A program made the position numbers and the translations under genes. A DNA stretch of 64,000 nucleotides, taken from NCBI RefSeq assembly GCF_949987535.1, contig NC_080078.1, positions 51,052,207-51,116,206 of the forward strand, written 5' to 3'. Shown here piece by piece: positions 1-11,180 of the stretch. How positions within the stretch are numbered: position 1 is the stretch's first letter; every line of letters starts with the position of its first letter. The notes beneath the pieces were generated by a model, which worked only from the letters and a program-made list of their open reading frames with translations, made no database searches and was not told the DNA's origin. The DNA is from Balaenoptera acutorostrata. Lineage: Eukaryota > Chordata > Mammalia > Artiodactyla > Balaenopteridae.

Positions 1-1751
1 GCCTGGACTTGAGACTCATAGAACCTGAGATGATTGGAATGATCCCGGGCCCTGAAGAATTTTCCTAATGAAAGAAAGACAAAATGGGGACAGGTTGAAA
101 CCACTGGCTGCTGTTCTGTTCATGGTGGAATCACCCCTGGGAAACAAGGAATTTCCAGGGAATTCCAGGTGATGTTTCTAGACACCGATTCCAGATGTGA
201 TGACTCCAGAACTCACAGGGGGACAGGAGACCAGCTGAGCACTTCTTCCCCCACCAGCCTACGTCCTGGGTTCCCACTGTCTCTCTTCCACTCCTTGAAA
301 AATGCCCCTTCTCTCTGCAGAGTTATAATCTGGAGAGGTCTCATATTTTATGCTGAAAGGGCAAAGCCCTCCAGACCTCTCTCTGAAGTGAACTGTTGTT
401 ATGGTTGCATCTGTTTGCTAAACATAATGATGGTGTTATGAGGAGTAATGCCTTTATGACTTTCCTTCCTTAAGACAAAAGCACAGCCCAAGTGGTGTCT
501 GCTTGAAACCCGATCATGTGGTTTTCAAGGCTGGCACCCACATCCTACTTTGGGGTTAGCCAAAGAAAACTGTATTTTGGTTTGGTGTTGCTAGCACTGA
601 GGAAATGATCTCTGGTTCAGAGTTTATGTTTATTTAAACTGCGGCCACCGTGAGACACACGTCCATTTTCCATGACTGAAAAAAGCCTCCCCTTCCTCCC
701 CCCACTGACTACTTCCAAAGGGAACATTTGCCCCTCTCATCCTCATAAGTGTCCTCCTACATAAAGCTAATGATGGCTCCATGATGGCGTGCATTGGCTC
801 ATCAAAAGAGAAATCAAAATGATGTCGAGTTATAGCCTAGAAAGTCAACACTGAACACCGAAGGCTAGTTATTATTCACAAACACATAAAGCCACTGACA
901 TGCATTGTATAGATCCAGTTTCAACCTTGTCTTTCCTTTAATAAATGAAACAAGCTGTACAGCAAACGAATAATCAAGTGGTGATAATGTCTGGTTTTCT
1001 AAGCAAGCAGCAGAAAGATTCATTTTTCTGTAACAACCACTACCATCAAAAAGAACTCATCAGAAATCCCTAAACCTGATTTTGGCTGCAACTAGAAAAG
1101 AATGCATATGTATGATGTTAGGCCCAATTACCATACTTTCATAATCAAATGCTTCTTTCACTTAATTCCAAAGAGGAGTCTAAATAGCTTTGACTATCTT
1201 TTGTGCGACATATAGCCAATCACTGAGCGTAATCTACAAAAGAATGGGAGAAGTTAGCCCAAAAGAGATAAAAATGAAAGAGAATTAGAGATTGCACTGA
1301 CCACTATTGTGAGATGAATTCTTGAGATTGCGGTCTGAGATACATGCACTTCCATTCTCTATTGTCGCTATAATCTTTACCGTATATAAAAGTAAGAGAT
1401 TTTCAAAACTCACAGTGAGAGAAGAATGCTCTGAACCCCAGGACAAACCTATGATTTCTACTTTTCAATAGGTGGTTCTTGGATCATCCCTCTTCATTTT
1501 CTAAATTCAGTAACAGGTGAAACAAGAGGACTATTTGCTGCTAACACATGCTTAGAGCAGAGATCCTGGAACCTAGCGATGTGACAAAGACATAATGCAG
1601 CAATAGGTCAGTGAAAACTTCAGCAGGGGCTGTATGCTGAAAAGACCACAAAAACTGTTGTGAAGTTAACTGAGAATTCTCAAACATACTGCCTACATCT
1701 TAAATTTTTGAACTGTTTATCATTCAAGGAAAAAGGTATCTCCTTACCTTC
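1..1751. other. unassigned single-copy-like sequence
   Basis: I recognise no gene or repeat family here. ORFs are short and chance-like, base composition is ordinary for mammalian intergenic DNA, and there is no CpG cluster, splice-bounded ORF or poly(A)-flanked cDNA-like segment. Confidence 0.5.
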
Positions 1752-2237
1752 TGTGATAGATTAGATTATGTTTCTGGAATATTCACTCCCTTTCTCTCAC
1801 TTCCATGGGAACACTATAGTTCCTTGCTCCATTGATGTTGGTTTTGCCATGTGCTAAATTTATTTTGTGATTTACTTTTGGCCATGATATTAACACACAT
1901 GACACAGCAAAGGCTTGAAATGTACATACCTGTTTCCCCTAGTTTACTGATGCCTCTGCCAACATCAGGAGAAGCGTATGCCCAGGCTTCCTTGCTAGAC
2001 CCTAGAAGAGAAGAGATGCATGAAACAGAGCTGAGTTGCACCAGCCAAGTCCAGCCTCCGTCAGCCAGCTCCCAGCCCATCCCAGTGTGTGCAAAAGCCA
2101 AACAAATATCTGTAGAGCCACCCTGCTGAGCTCAGCCAACCGGCAGGTATATGAGCAATAAATGCTGATTTTTGTAGGTCACTAAGATTTTGTGGTTATT
2201 TGTTACACAGATTATGCTAGCAGTAGGTAACAGATAC
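1752..2237 (+). mobile_element. MaLR/MLT1-like LTR (ancient)
   Basis: The left edge reads 'tgtgatagattagattatg'. The right edge has the typical MLT1 end: 'gagcaataaatgctgat', then 'cactaagattttgtggtta', 'tttgttacacag' and a final 'gataca'. The middle has the degenerate 'gctgagttgcaccagcc' zone seen in this group. It is diverged and non-coding. The ORFs on both strands (about 92-95 codons) are chance frames. The subfamily is not determined. Confidence 0.72.
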
Positions 2238-2280
2238 ATCTTCTTGGAAGTGATCTTATTATTAGACTGAATAATTTAGT

Positions 2281-2413
2281 GCTGTAGTTCTCAATCTTAG
2301 CTTAACAGAGATTCTGATTTCATTAAGTTAATCAATCTAATTCGGGCCCAGACATCAGTATTTTAAAATGTCCTCAAGTGATTCTAATGCACAGCCAGAG
2401 TTTAGAGTCATTG
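2281..2413. mobile_element. MER5-like hAT DNA transposon fossil
   Basis: This is a non-autonomous hAT/Charlie relic. The order of 'agttctcaatcttagct', 'cagacatcagtattttaaaa' and 'caagtgattctaatgcacag' matches MER5-type consensus sequence. Terminal repeats are eroded and there is no coding capacity. Confidence 0.7.
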
Positions 2414-2430
2414 ACACATATAAAGAAGTG

Positions 2431-2470
<40 letters not shown>
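2431..2470. repeat. (TA)n microsatellite
   Basis: About 18 uninterrupted TA units sit next to the MER5-like fossil. The length is likely polymorphic. Confidence 0.95.
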
Positions 2471-2573
2471 CAAGGGGGCATCACTGGCAGTGGTATGGTC
2501 CTGAGAACAAAGGCAGAACCTGCGACTCTGACAGATTTATGGGAAGAAGAAGGTAATCCACATTACTTGTCCA

Positions 2574-2758
2574 GAGTGGATTTCAACCTTGGCTGTACCT
2601 TGGAATTATGTGCAGAACTTAAAAAACACAGGATTCTGAGGCCTTCCTGCAGATATTCTTATTTAACTAGTCTACATTGTAACTTCATCTTGACATCACA
2701 TTTTTAAAAAATTCCTCAAGTGATTGTAATGTGTACCCAGGGGTGAGAACTATTGGTG
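2574..2758. mobile_element. MER5-like hAT DNA transposon, near full length
   Basis: A second MER5-type relic lies about 160 bp after the first. It runs from 'tttcaaccttggctgtacc' through 'tcctcaagtgattgtaatg' to 'ggtgagaactattggtgg'. Similar motifs at both ends in inverted sense fit the eroded terminal inverted repeats of hAT elements. Confidence 0.72.
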
Positions 2759-3745
2759 GAACAAATTGTTTTCAGGGTCATTAAGTAGTGAAGACCCACT
2801 CACAAGGGCTGTGATTTCAAGGCAAGGCTCTAGTCCTAGAGCAGGAAAAACCCAAAGAAATGTCCACAGTCCAAAAGAAGTGGCATTCCTGGTGGTGAAT
2901 AGGGTTAGACAACTCATTTTTTGGACTTGAGGCATGAATCGAGATGCAATAGCAAGAAAACATAGCACTTAACAAGAATGGAAACAGAAAGTCAGAATCA
3001 GAAAAGAAACAAAATGTACTTGAGGCCCTGAGTTACTGACCTGGGACATTTTAAGGTAACTTCGCTGAAAATAGTACCGCACTAAGAGTTTGAGTCTGGG
3101 TTGAAATGATTTAGGCAAGGGTTTAGGCAAGAATGGGTAACTCACCTGCCTACAGTGGCCAGTTTGGTGGTACACATGAGTCAATGGAGGGAAGGTGACT
3201 TGGCGGGGACTGCAGCTCCCTGGGGACACATACCTAGTAAAATCTACAACCCAAACCTAGACAATTCTGTCATTAGGACAGTCTTTTTTTAAAGACTGAG
3301 ACTAGAATTTTTTGTACCATCTCTTGGTTTTTAAATACTGGCAACAAGAAAAAAGATCTTTATAAATATTGCACAAGCTAAATAAAGATGATCTTGAAAT
3401 AAATTTGGACTACCAACTCCCTGTTTATGATCTCAAGGTTACATGTTTCCAACTGTTCAGTGTAATTTTTATTTTAACCATGCCCTCTCATCCCAGTGGC
3501 CTAAGCAGGTCAGAAGCAAAAACACTAAGTGAAGGGGCATTGACAGAGGCCAGTGTTAAGGCTTGAATAAGTCTTGTGTCCTGCCAGAATCCGTGCAATA
3601 TCAGGGAGGACTTCTGGGAAAAGCTTTCAAGATGTGTGGCTCTAAAGGAGAGAAAGGTTGTATTATGAGTTTAGTCCTGGCACAGAGCTTCACTGCCTCC
3701 CTACCTTTGAAAAATGTCTTTGGTGTACTGACACACTCCTACTTA
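2759..3745. other. unassigned sequence
   Basis: No repeat family or gene is recognised. ORFs of up to 86 codons on either strand lack similarity to anything I know. Confidence 0.45.
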
Positions 3746-3763
3746 ACACATTGGGCTGCTTTT
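3746..3763. repeat. target-site duplication, left copy (L1 at 3.8-4.65 kb)
   Basis: The 18-bp sequence acacattgggctgctttt recurs at 4653-4670 with one T-to-C difference and brackets the L1 exactly. Confidence 0.88.
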
Positions 3764-4652
3764 TTATTTTTTCCCCAAAATGAACAACTTTTCATTGAAG
3801 TATATTGATTTACAATGTTGTGTTAGTTTCAGGTGTAAAGGAAGGTGATTCAGTTTTATATATATATATATATAAATATATAAATATATATACATATATA
3901 TGTTCTCTTTCAGATTCTTCTCCATTATAGGTTATTATAAAATATTGAATATAGTTCCCTGTGCTATGCAGTAAGTCCTTGTTGTTTATCTATTTTATAT
4001 ATAGTAGTGTGTATCTGTTAGTCCCAAACTCCTAACTTATCCCTGACCCTCTTTCCCCTTTGGTAACCATAAGTTTGTTTTTTATGTCTATGAGTCTATT
4101 TCTGTTTTGTATTATTTTTTTAGATTCCACATATAAGTGATATCATATGATATTTGTCTTTCTCTGTCTAACTTACTTCACTTAGTATGATAATCTCTAG
4201 GTCCATCCATGTTGCTGCAAATGGCATTATCTCATTCCTTTTTATGGCTGAGTAATATTCCATTGTATATATGTACCACATCTTCTTTATCCATTCATCT
4301 GTCGATGGACACTTAGGTTGCTTCCATGCAATGAACATTGGGGTGCATGTATCTTTTCAAGTTAGAGTTTTTGTCTTTTCCAGATATATGCACAGGAGTG
4401 GGATTGCTGAATCATATGGTAGTTCTATTTTTAGTTTTCTGAGGAACCTCCATACTGTTTTCCACAGTGGCTACACCAACTTACATTCCTACCAACAGTG
4501 TAGGAGGGTTCCTTTTTCTCCACACCCTCTCCAACATTCATTATTTGTAGACTTTTTGATGATGGTCATTCTGACTGGAGTGAGGTGATACCTCATTGTA
4601 GTTTTGATTTGCATTTCTCTAATATTTAGTGATATTGAGCATCCTGTCATGT
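3764..4652 (-). mobile_element. 5'-truncated L1 (3' end), minus strand, with TSD
   Basis: Read on the minus strand, this is the C-terminal end of L1 ORF2 followed by the 3' UTR and an A-rich tail (seen here as the T-rich start near 3761-3772). Antisense landmarks include 'gatgataatctctaggtcc'-type sequence near 4187-4204 and 'ccattcatctgtcgatgg' near 4291-4308. An 18-bp TSD flanks it at 3746-3763 and 4653-4670 with one mismatch. Compared with the plus-strand L1 at 58.7-60.8 kb it lacks 24 nt of ORF2 near 4329-4332, a loss that preserves frame by length. The plus-strand 105-codon ORF at 4271-4588 is an antisense shadow. Confidence 0.93.
3858..3902. repeat. AT-rich simple repeat inside L1 3' UTR
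   Basis: This is a run of TA/TATAAA units inside the L1 3' UTR, where a similar AT stretch is usual for this L1 group. Confidence 0.85.
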
Positions 4653-4670
4653 ACACATCGGGCTGCTTTT
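4653..4670. repeat. target-site duplication, right copy (L1 at 3.8-4.65 kb)
   Basis: The sequence acacatcgggctgctttt pairs with 3746-3763. Confidence 0.88.
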
Positions 4671-4699
4671 AATTTGTTATGATTAAAAATACCAGGGCT

Positions 4700-4830
4700 T
4701 GGCACTTCCCTGGCGGTCCAGTAGTTAAGACTCCATGCTTCCAATGCAGGGGATGTGGGTTCGGTCCCTGGATGGGGAACTAAGATCCCACATGCTGTAT
4801 GGCGTGGCCAAATGAAAAAAAAAAAAAAAG
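4700..4830 (+). mobile_element. short CHR-type SINE (tRNA-Glu-derived)
   Basis: The head 'cacttccctggcggtccag', a B-box-like 'gggttcggtccc' and 'ctaagatcccacatgctg' are followed by an A tail at 4814-4829. It has only the tRNA-related part, without the long body of the 280-bp copies. A perfect 12-bp TSD, aataccagggct, lies at 4688-4699 and 4831-4842. Confidence 0.95.
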
Positions 4831-4842
4831 AATACCAGGGCT

Positions 4843-5603
4843 GTTTTTATCTAAAACTTGAAAATATAGTGTGCATACAGCGACTTTATATTTCTTGCCC
4901 CAAATCAGAACACATGGTCCACCAGTTTCTTATACCATTTCTGAATGTGAGAAATACTCCGGGAGAGCTCATCTGAAGGCCAAAAATTTGGGAATTCCAT
5001 GCTGGTTTTATAGGAATGGCAGAGATTATTTAAAACCCAGGATTATCACAGCCATTTGTACGTATATGTACTCATAGGGAATTTATATATTAGGTACTAA
5101 GATTTCTTAGAAATTATTTTCTACATTTTCCTTTGTGAAATGCTTTTTCCCTTCCAGTTTTCAGGTATAGGGATCGATTTTCCTTACTAAGTTCAGGCTC
5201 CTTCCTCTTTCTGTATCCTTTCTTTTTTCCATCCATACCACCAACCTGTATGTTTCCTGCTTTATGACTATAATTATTGCTCTTAGAGGAACCTTTTGTA
5301 AGAGGACATGTCTTACCAAGCAGATAAAGGGTTAGTTGTTCCTGATAAAGTAAAGCATGGAAAGAGTTGGGTAAACTTTTCTTCAGTCCCCATACCTGCT
5401 GATACTTTATTCCTTTCATATTCAGACTCTACTGACTTGAGCTCCAGAGCATCTTCAAATTTGGAGATTAGAGCCACTAACTTTAGGCTGCACCCATTGC
5501 CTAGGATTTTATTTTCTTTTAAGGACTCGAAGGTAGGCACACATCCCAAATCTGACCTTTGACAAGAAGTTCAAAGGTAAATACCACTTTGCAATTCCTT
5601 TTA
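4843..5603. other. unassigned sequence
   Basis: No recognised repeat is present. Two overlapping ORFs on opposite strands near 5114-5562 have no recognisable similarity and are probably chance. Confidence 0.45.
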
Positions 5604-6870
5604 TTCCTTCACTCAACAAATATTAGCAATATGCCTGTTACATGGCAGGCACTGTGCCAGGTAGTAAACATATAATGGTGGGCAAACTAGATATAGTTCC
5701 TGTCTTCATGGAACGTGCAGCCTACGAAGACAGCAGACATTAAGAAATAATAAATGAGAAACAATACTGAAAAATTAATAAATAACTTGAATAAATAAAA
5801 AAATTCCATTTGAATTAAGTGCTGAAAGGAGAGGTGCTAAGAGATTCGATCTGGTTGGGCAAGTGAGGGAAAGTTTTATTGAGGATGTAGCCATTGAACT
5901 GAGATCTGAGGGGTAAGTAAGAGTTAACTAAGTGAGGAGGAGAAAGCACTTCCAGGAGGATAGAATACCACGTGGAGGACCCTGCGATGAGAAGGAGCAT
6001 TAGGGAACAGGCCCAAAGATTTGTTTTGGTGGCTGGCCCATATGAAGAGAGAATTCGTGATGATTATGAGGCCTAAGTGATGGGTGGAGACCAGGCAGAG
6101 AAGGTCTCTGTGGACTGTTGATGTGTGCTATTTGCCCAAAAACAGAGTATGAGGCCAGTGGTGATGGGTCTATTCTGTACTACCCTGAGGCAAGTAAAGA
6201 GGGGTGGGTTAGAATGGATGTGGGTAGACTCATTTGGAGGAGTTCTCAGTTTTCCAGAGAAAATAAAATGATAGCTTAGAGTAATGGTCATAGTTTTGAA
6301 AAGAAATGAACAAGTTGAAATTTGTTAGCAAATAAAATTGGGGTTGATTTGGAGAGGGGATAAAGGAGAGAGAGGGCTCAAGGGTGATTTGCATAATGGG
6401 ATGAATGTTGGTGTCTTGATCTGAGATGTAAAACCCAGAGGAAGATTAGATTATGGGATCATGAGCTTAGCTTTGGACTGGGGATTTAGAATGTTTTTGA
6501 GACATTTAATAGAAGTTAACAAGTGGGTGGTTGTCTTAAAGTTTAAAGGTGCAGACTGGAGATTAGCTCAAATAATGGGTAATTGAAGGGAAGCATGTAG
6601 CTGAGACCCTCTAAAACTGTTATGGAATAAGAGGACTGAGTTTTGGAACAACCATCATTTAGTGAATGGGTAAAATAAGAGATTCCCACACCGAAAGTAC
6701 AGAAAGGATTCCATGAAGGTGGAAGGAAAACTACAATATTGCATCATGAGACACTTAGGGAGGTCGTGTGCCAAGAAGGAAGGGAGTCACTAGTGTCAAA
6801 TGTTGCTGAAAAGACATGAAAGATGATTTGGGAATAGCATTGAGTTCAGTGAGAAGGTCTTTGGGTCACA
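5604..6870 (-). mobile_element. LINE L2 fossil, minus strand, extends into ORF2
   Basis: The left end is the reverse complement of the L2 3' end ('tcactcaacaaatattag', 'ggcaggcactgtgccaggta', 'cttcatggaacgtgcagcct'). The homology appears to run collinearly for about 1.25 kb. At 6788-6818 the reverse complement aligns at nucleotide level with the stretch encoding the CR1/L2 reverse-transcriptase LDLSAAFDTVDH motif, now with stops and frameshifts. This is long for such an old element. Internal boundaries are approximate. Confidence 0.75.
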
Positions 6871-7892
6871 CTAATAAGAACTATTTCAGAGGCATACTGG
6901 GGCCAAACACATACTGGAATGAATTGGCAGTTATCTCTGTATGTTTCCCAGTCCCTCTTCTTCTCACGCAAACACAGGAAACTAGATATATTAAAGCAAA
7001 TATATCTAGTTTGGTTTTTTAGTAAATGGAGATTGGAACCAAAGATCAATATTATTTGACATAGAGTGGCCATGAGCCAGCCTTTAAATGTTTGCTGAAA
7101 TTCCAACTAGACTCTGATTCCCCTCTCCTATCACCACCTCTCTGCACTGTGTTAGAATGCAATATTCACTTAAAAAATTATTTCTGTGTGGGAAATAAAG
7201 TGAAGGTTAATATACTCGATTTTCTTTTCTCATAGCCTAATTGTCTTAAAGTAACATTGAAACCTGGAATGCCAGCTTTAGCAAGTGCCTACAGACAAGT
7301 ATTTCTTCTTGGTTTGTTCATGTGCTTTTAAAAATATCTCAGTTATCAACTAGAAAGAGAAATAACTTGAATTTGTGTTGAAGGCAGTCCAGGGAGTGGG
7401 TAGAATAAATGATACAAAAATGTGAAATGCCAGTTATTAGAAACTGGTGAGTTGTACAGATAGGAAGCTGATCCAATGCCCACAGCTATTATTTTCCAAA
7501 TAATAACCAAAGCCTACAAATTTCTCCCTTTTCTTTTAGATCTATTTATCTATGAAAGGAAATGTTATTCAATCCATGTACACTTAAACCATCAAAGTAA
7601 TTTAAGGAAGGTCTTTTGATGGCCCAAGTATATTTTGAGCAATTTAAGAGAAAAATATTTTGTCTTTCTTTTTATGTATGGGAAGCATCATTTTGCAAAA
7701 AGCAGTTGAATCAGAATGACAAAATTAGATTTTTTTAAAAGATATATTTACAAGATTTTCAGTGGAATACAGATTTGAGGAAGAGCATGTGCTCATTGTT
7801 GACATCTAATGTGATGCCAGAACAAAGGATGCTTGCAGAGACCCAGCCAGGGTCTATTCAGCTCAAAGAACATCTCGCCTTAGTGTATAAGT
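6871..7892. other. unassigned sequence with one strong hairpin
   Basis: No repeat family or gene is recognised, apart from the perfect inverted repeat at 6979-7012 listed separately. Confidence 0.45.
6979..7012. repeat. perfect 12-bp inverted repeat (hairpin)
   Basis: Arms aaactagatata (6979-6990) and tatatctagttt (7001-7012) are exact reverse complements around a 10-nt loop. A T run follows at 7015-7020. Confidence 0.85.
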
Positions 7893-8262
7893 CATAAGTC
7901 ATTTATTAAATTCAGTGAGTACATATTTTGATCATCCACATAATTCCACACACTGTTCTAGGCATTAGACAACAGTATTCAAACTATGGACAAACCCCTG
8001 TCCTCAATAAGTTTATATTCTAGTGGAGAAGACTAATAGTAAATAAATGTATAGCATTAATGAAAGATAGAGAGAAGTTTTATGAAGAAAACTAGAGTCA
8101 ATGGTAGAAAGAAGAGAATGGTGATGATTGCTCTTGCAGATAAGTTGGTAAAGGGAACTCTCTGTGTGGAAGTTATGCAGAGATCTGAAAAATTCGAAGG
8201 AACAAATTTTTATAATTATGAGAGAAAAGAGCATTTTATATATAAAGTACAAAGGCCCTGGA
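7893..8262 (-). mobile_element. LINE L2 3' end fossil, minus strand
   Basis: In reverse orientation it shows the L2 tail: 'tcatttattaaattcagtg', 'cacactgttctaggcatta', 'tgtcctcaataagtttat', 'attctagtggagaagac', ending at 'acaaaggccctgga'. It supplies the first 60 or so codons of the ORF at 8082-8879. Confidence 0.75.
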
Positions 8263-8879
8263 GCAACCGTGGTGTGCGCCCCACAAAGCAGAGACCTGCC
8301 AGCTCCACATTCTCCCAGACCTTGAGGACACAGAGAATGGGTTTATTCCAGTGCCTTCCTGAAGATGCTCTCATTAGCCATAACATCCAAAGAAGAAAAA
8401 TCTGCTTTCTGTTAATGTCTCCCCTTGGTGAGTTTAGTTTGCAAATTTTCTGTGGTTTCATTAAACTGAACCAGAAGGAGTCTCTGAATAGATCTATTGC
8501 TTTGGGAAACTACATTAAAAGCCAGCTTGCAAGTCTGGCTCCTTGGGGTACAGCCAACCTCCCCAGCTCACCTCTAGTGAGACTGACTCTATTTGCTTCC
8601 CTTACTGAAGGTGAACCCATGAACCTACCATTTCCCGAGGCACACTTGGGTGGCTCAACCCCGGGTGCACCCGGTAGTCCAGTCGGGCAGACTAAGGTGT
8701 ATGTATTATCTAATCAAACCCAAAGGCTTCGATTAAAGTCATGTGCAGGGCAAGGGCAAGATAAAATTTCTGACTTTTGGACATCTGCACCTTGGGGATG
8801 GTTTGCCTGTTCCTCCACAGATTCATTGAGACTGGTGATAAAGCTATGGGAGGAGGGGGTAGTCTTCTTTGGATTTTAA
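8082..8879 (+). other. 265-codon open reading frame of unknown significance
   Basis: This is the longest ATG-to-stop frame outside the L1. Its N-terminal quarter is translated antisense L2. The remaining 200 or so codons come from sequence I cannot assign to a repeat. The predicted protein has no signal peptide, clear membrane segment, low-complexity block or motif I recognise; its C-terminal half is rich in Pro, Gly, Ser and Leu. I see no convincing exon boundaries or promoter. A chance frame is the default explanation. Confidence 0.15.
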
Positions 8880-9346
8880 TCTTTGGAGGAGGTACCTTAT
8901 GGGTCACATTTGAGTAAACTGCCTGCATCCTCATTGAAATGGAAGATGAAGAGGCATCCTCTCAATACAACTTTATATCCCTTGTTCTAGACACCCAGCT
9001 GACTGCCCCAAAGCCACACCCTGCCCAATGTCATGTTGTGTGTGGTCCACACATTACTTAAAAGGGAAAAAAAATGAAATTACTCCTCATGATTGCAAAA
9101 TTGAGGGAATTCACATCAACTCTGGATTTCTGCACGCTCTTGAAAAAGCTCTGAGAGTAATAGATCCACAATCCCTTATGGCAACAATTGGCTGGAACTT
9201 AAGGGCTGATTTCCTTACGTGGGGCATGTGCCCTCTACTGCCCCTAATTCTCACCCAGCCCCTATTAATCTCACCTGCTCACATCATTTAGTTTCATTTC
9301 CTGCTTGGGCTCTGTAGGCATTGATTCTTATAAGCCCTCCTTTAAT
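8880..9346. other. unassigned sequence
   Basis: No repeat family could be named with confidence and no gene is visible. Confidence 0.4.
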
Positions 9347-9362
9347 CCATTATCTTATTCTT

Positions 9363-9660
9363 TTTTTTTTTTTAATAAATTTATTTATTTATTTATTTTA
9401 GCTGTGTTGGGTCTTCATTTCTGTGCGAGGGCCTTCTCTAGCTGTGGCAAGCGGGGGTCACTCTTCATCGTGGTGCGTGGGCCTCTCACTATCGCGGCCT
9501 CTCCTGTTGCGGAGCACAGGCTCCAGACGCGCAGGCTCAGTAGTTGTGGCTCACGGGCCCAGTTGCTCCCCAGCATGTGGGATCTTCCCAGACCAGGGCT
9601 CAAACCCGTGTCCCCTGCATTGGCAGGTAGACTCTCAACCACTGCGCCACCAGGGAAGCC
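9363..9660 (-). mobile_element. full-length CHR-type SINE, minus strand
   Basis: On the minus strand the tRNA-related head lies at 9600-9660 ('cgccaccagggaagcc' end), followed by the body ('gttgcggagcacaggctcc', 'gctgtgttgggtcttcat') and an A/AAAT-rich tail at 9363-9400. A perfect 16-bp TSD, ccattatcttattctt, lies at 9347-9362 and 9661-9676. Several 75-133-codon ORFs on both strands here are SINE translations. Confidence 0.96.
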
Positions 9661-9676
9661 CCATTATCTTATTCTT

Positions 9677-10081
9677 GTCATCCAGTTCCTTTTCCTCCAA
9701 CATTGAGAACAGCAAAGGTGATGACAACATCATGGTGGATACATCCAGTGGCCACTACAATCTGCTACCTTAAATTGAAAGCGAGGCAAACACTTCCCTC
9801 TTTCTTCATCCTAACTTTGCAGTAATTTGATGGAATGATGATATCATAAAAATAAAATGATGATTTCATAAAAGCAATTAGTCTGTCATGAGAGAAAATG
9901 TAAGATTGTGTGTGTCTTAGATGAGGAAACAAACTGTTCTAGAGAAGAGCACAGATGGGGCTTTCTCAATATTTGAGAGTCTAAAAGACGGAGCTGGGTT
10001 TCCTATCTGCTCTGGATAGTGGATTTTCAAGCTATTTTGCTAAAGAAAGTTTCAGACAAAGTGTTCAGACACCTGTGACTT
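9677..10081. other. unassigned sequence
   Basis: Nothing is recognised beyond the right TSD of the preceding SINE. Confidence 0.45.
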
Positions 10082-10200
10082 CCATAGACTGTAAGCTCTT
10101 GAGGGCAACAGCCAGATGTCTTTTGTTTGCCAGTGTTTGCCCAGCGGTAAGTCCATGGCCCATGGGAGACCCTCAGTAGACATGTTTGTGGAGGAATGAA
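10082..10200 (+). mobile_element. LINE L2 3' end fossil, plus strand
   Basis: The L2 tail motif order is kept: 'agactgtaagctcttgaggg', 'gccagtgtttgcccag', and 'gtggaggaatgaa' at the end. Confidence 0.65.
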
Positions 10201-10889
10201 AGTCCCAGTGCCATCATGTGTGAGCTCTCCCAGTAGTGTATGTCCCCACTCAGGGCAGCCTCGAGAACACCCAAACAACTGAGTCACAGCCACCCCTTAC
10301 AATTCCTGAGTGGTTATAGACATTCCGTTGGGTTGAAGTTGTTCAAAATGGTTACAGCACACAGGGGAAGAAAGATTTTACAAAGGAGGCCAAAAATTCA
10401 TGCATCAAAACACCATTCCCGCCTTGTTTGGCCTTGAAACATCTTCCTTTAATTAGTTATTCCTGCATTTGTTTCCTAAGACTGATGAACAGCTGGCTTG
10501 TACTTGAAGTTACACAAAGAGCTGGGCTTAGGAGTACATTTTAGTATCCGCTACTTCATCTAATAGCTCTGGGGCATATTTCAAACATCTTGTTAGGGGC
10601 CTGCCTATATTATTACCGGCTGTGACCTTCCCTTTGGGAGCTGCCAGCACTGATTGGAACTCATCTGCTTCTTTCTGAGCAGGATTACAGCAGGGAGGAA
10701 GCCGGGGAGATGTGAAAAAGATCTAGATCCGGGGCACACTTTGAAGAATACCCAAAGCTTCTTTGAAAATGGAAGCCATGGCGGGGAAATTTGGGATAGA
10801 AATTTTTCTTTCTATATTCCTTCCTTCCCACAGTTTAAGAAGGTAACTACACTATATAGTTAGTTGCCTTGAAAGTTTTTGGCAGGATG
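10201..10889. other. unassigned sequence
   Basis: No family is recognised. A strong pyrimidine tract ending 'ccttcccacag' (to about 10831) is splice-acceptor-like, but it is followed by only 9 nt before a weak 'gtaact' donor, so I do not call an exon. Confidence 0.4.
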
Positions 10890-11180
10890 AAAGCAGAAGC
10901 TACAGGACGGTCATGGTTCTTCCTGTCCTTGAGCTTGGTGTCCTGGGTGGAGGGGGCAGCAGGAGATTCAGGCCTGTGAAGATGACAAGGTTCAGAACTG
11001 GCAGGACATCACTTCCACTGCATTCTGTTTGCTAAAATGAATCACAAAGCCAGTCCAGATTCAACAGGTATTGAAATAGACCCTGCTTCTTGATGGGGGC
11101 AGCTACAAAGCCACATTGCAAATGGTGTGCTTACCAGTGGTGGTTTGGAAGATTGAGCCATTTTTGTAATCAGTCTATTA
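10890..11180 (+). mobile_element. ERV LTR-like fossil (family with copies at 18.7, 19.8 and 54.1 kb), 3' part
   Basis: The motif order 'cagaactggcaggacatca', 'cttccactgcattctgtttg', 'aatagaccctgcttcttgat' is the same as in the other three copies in this window ('cattctattggccatagcaa', 'actctgcctctcttgataag'). It is probably an ERVL/MaLR-group LTR; the name is not certain. Confidence 0.55.

Noticed and set aside
4271..4588. 105-codon ORF that could be read as a protein
   Set aside because: It is the antisense of L1 ORF2. The minus-strand ORF at 59821-60039 in the other L1 gives nearly the same peptide.
9305..9773. Overlapping 116-133-codon ORFs
   Set aside because: They are translations of a minus-strand CHR SINE; near-identical peptides appear at the SINEs at 34.6, 35.9, 40.7 and 60.9 kb.
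10800..10850. Strong pyrimidine tract plus CAG followed by 'aaggtaact', a possible 9-nt exon
   Set aside because: The donor is weak (gtaact), the exon would be only 9 nt and no partner exon is visible.
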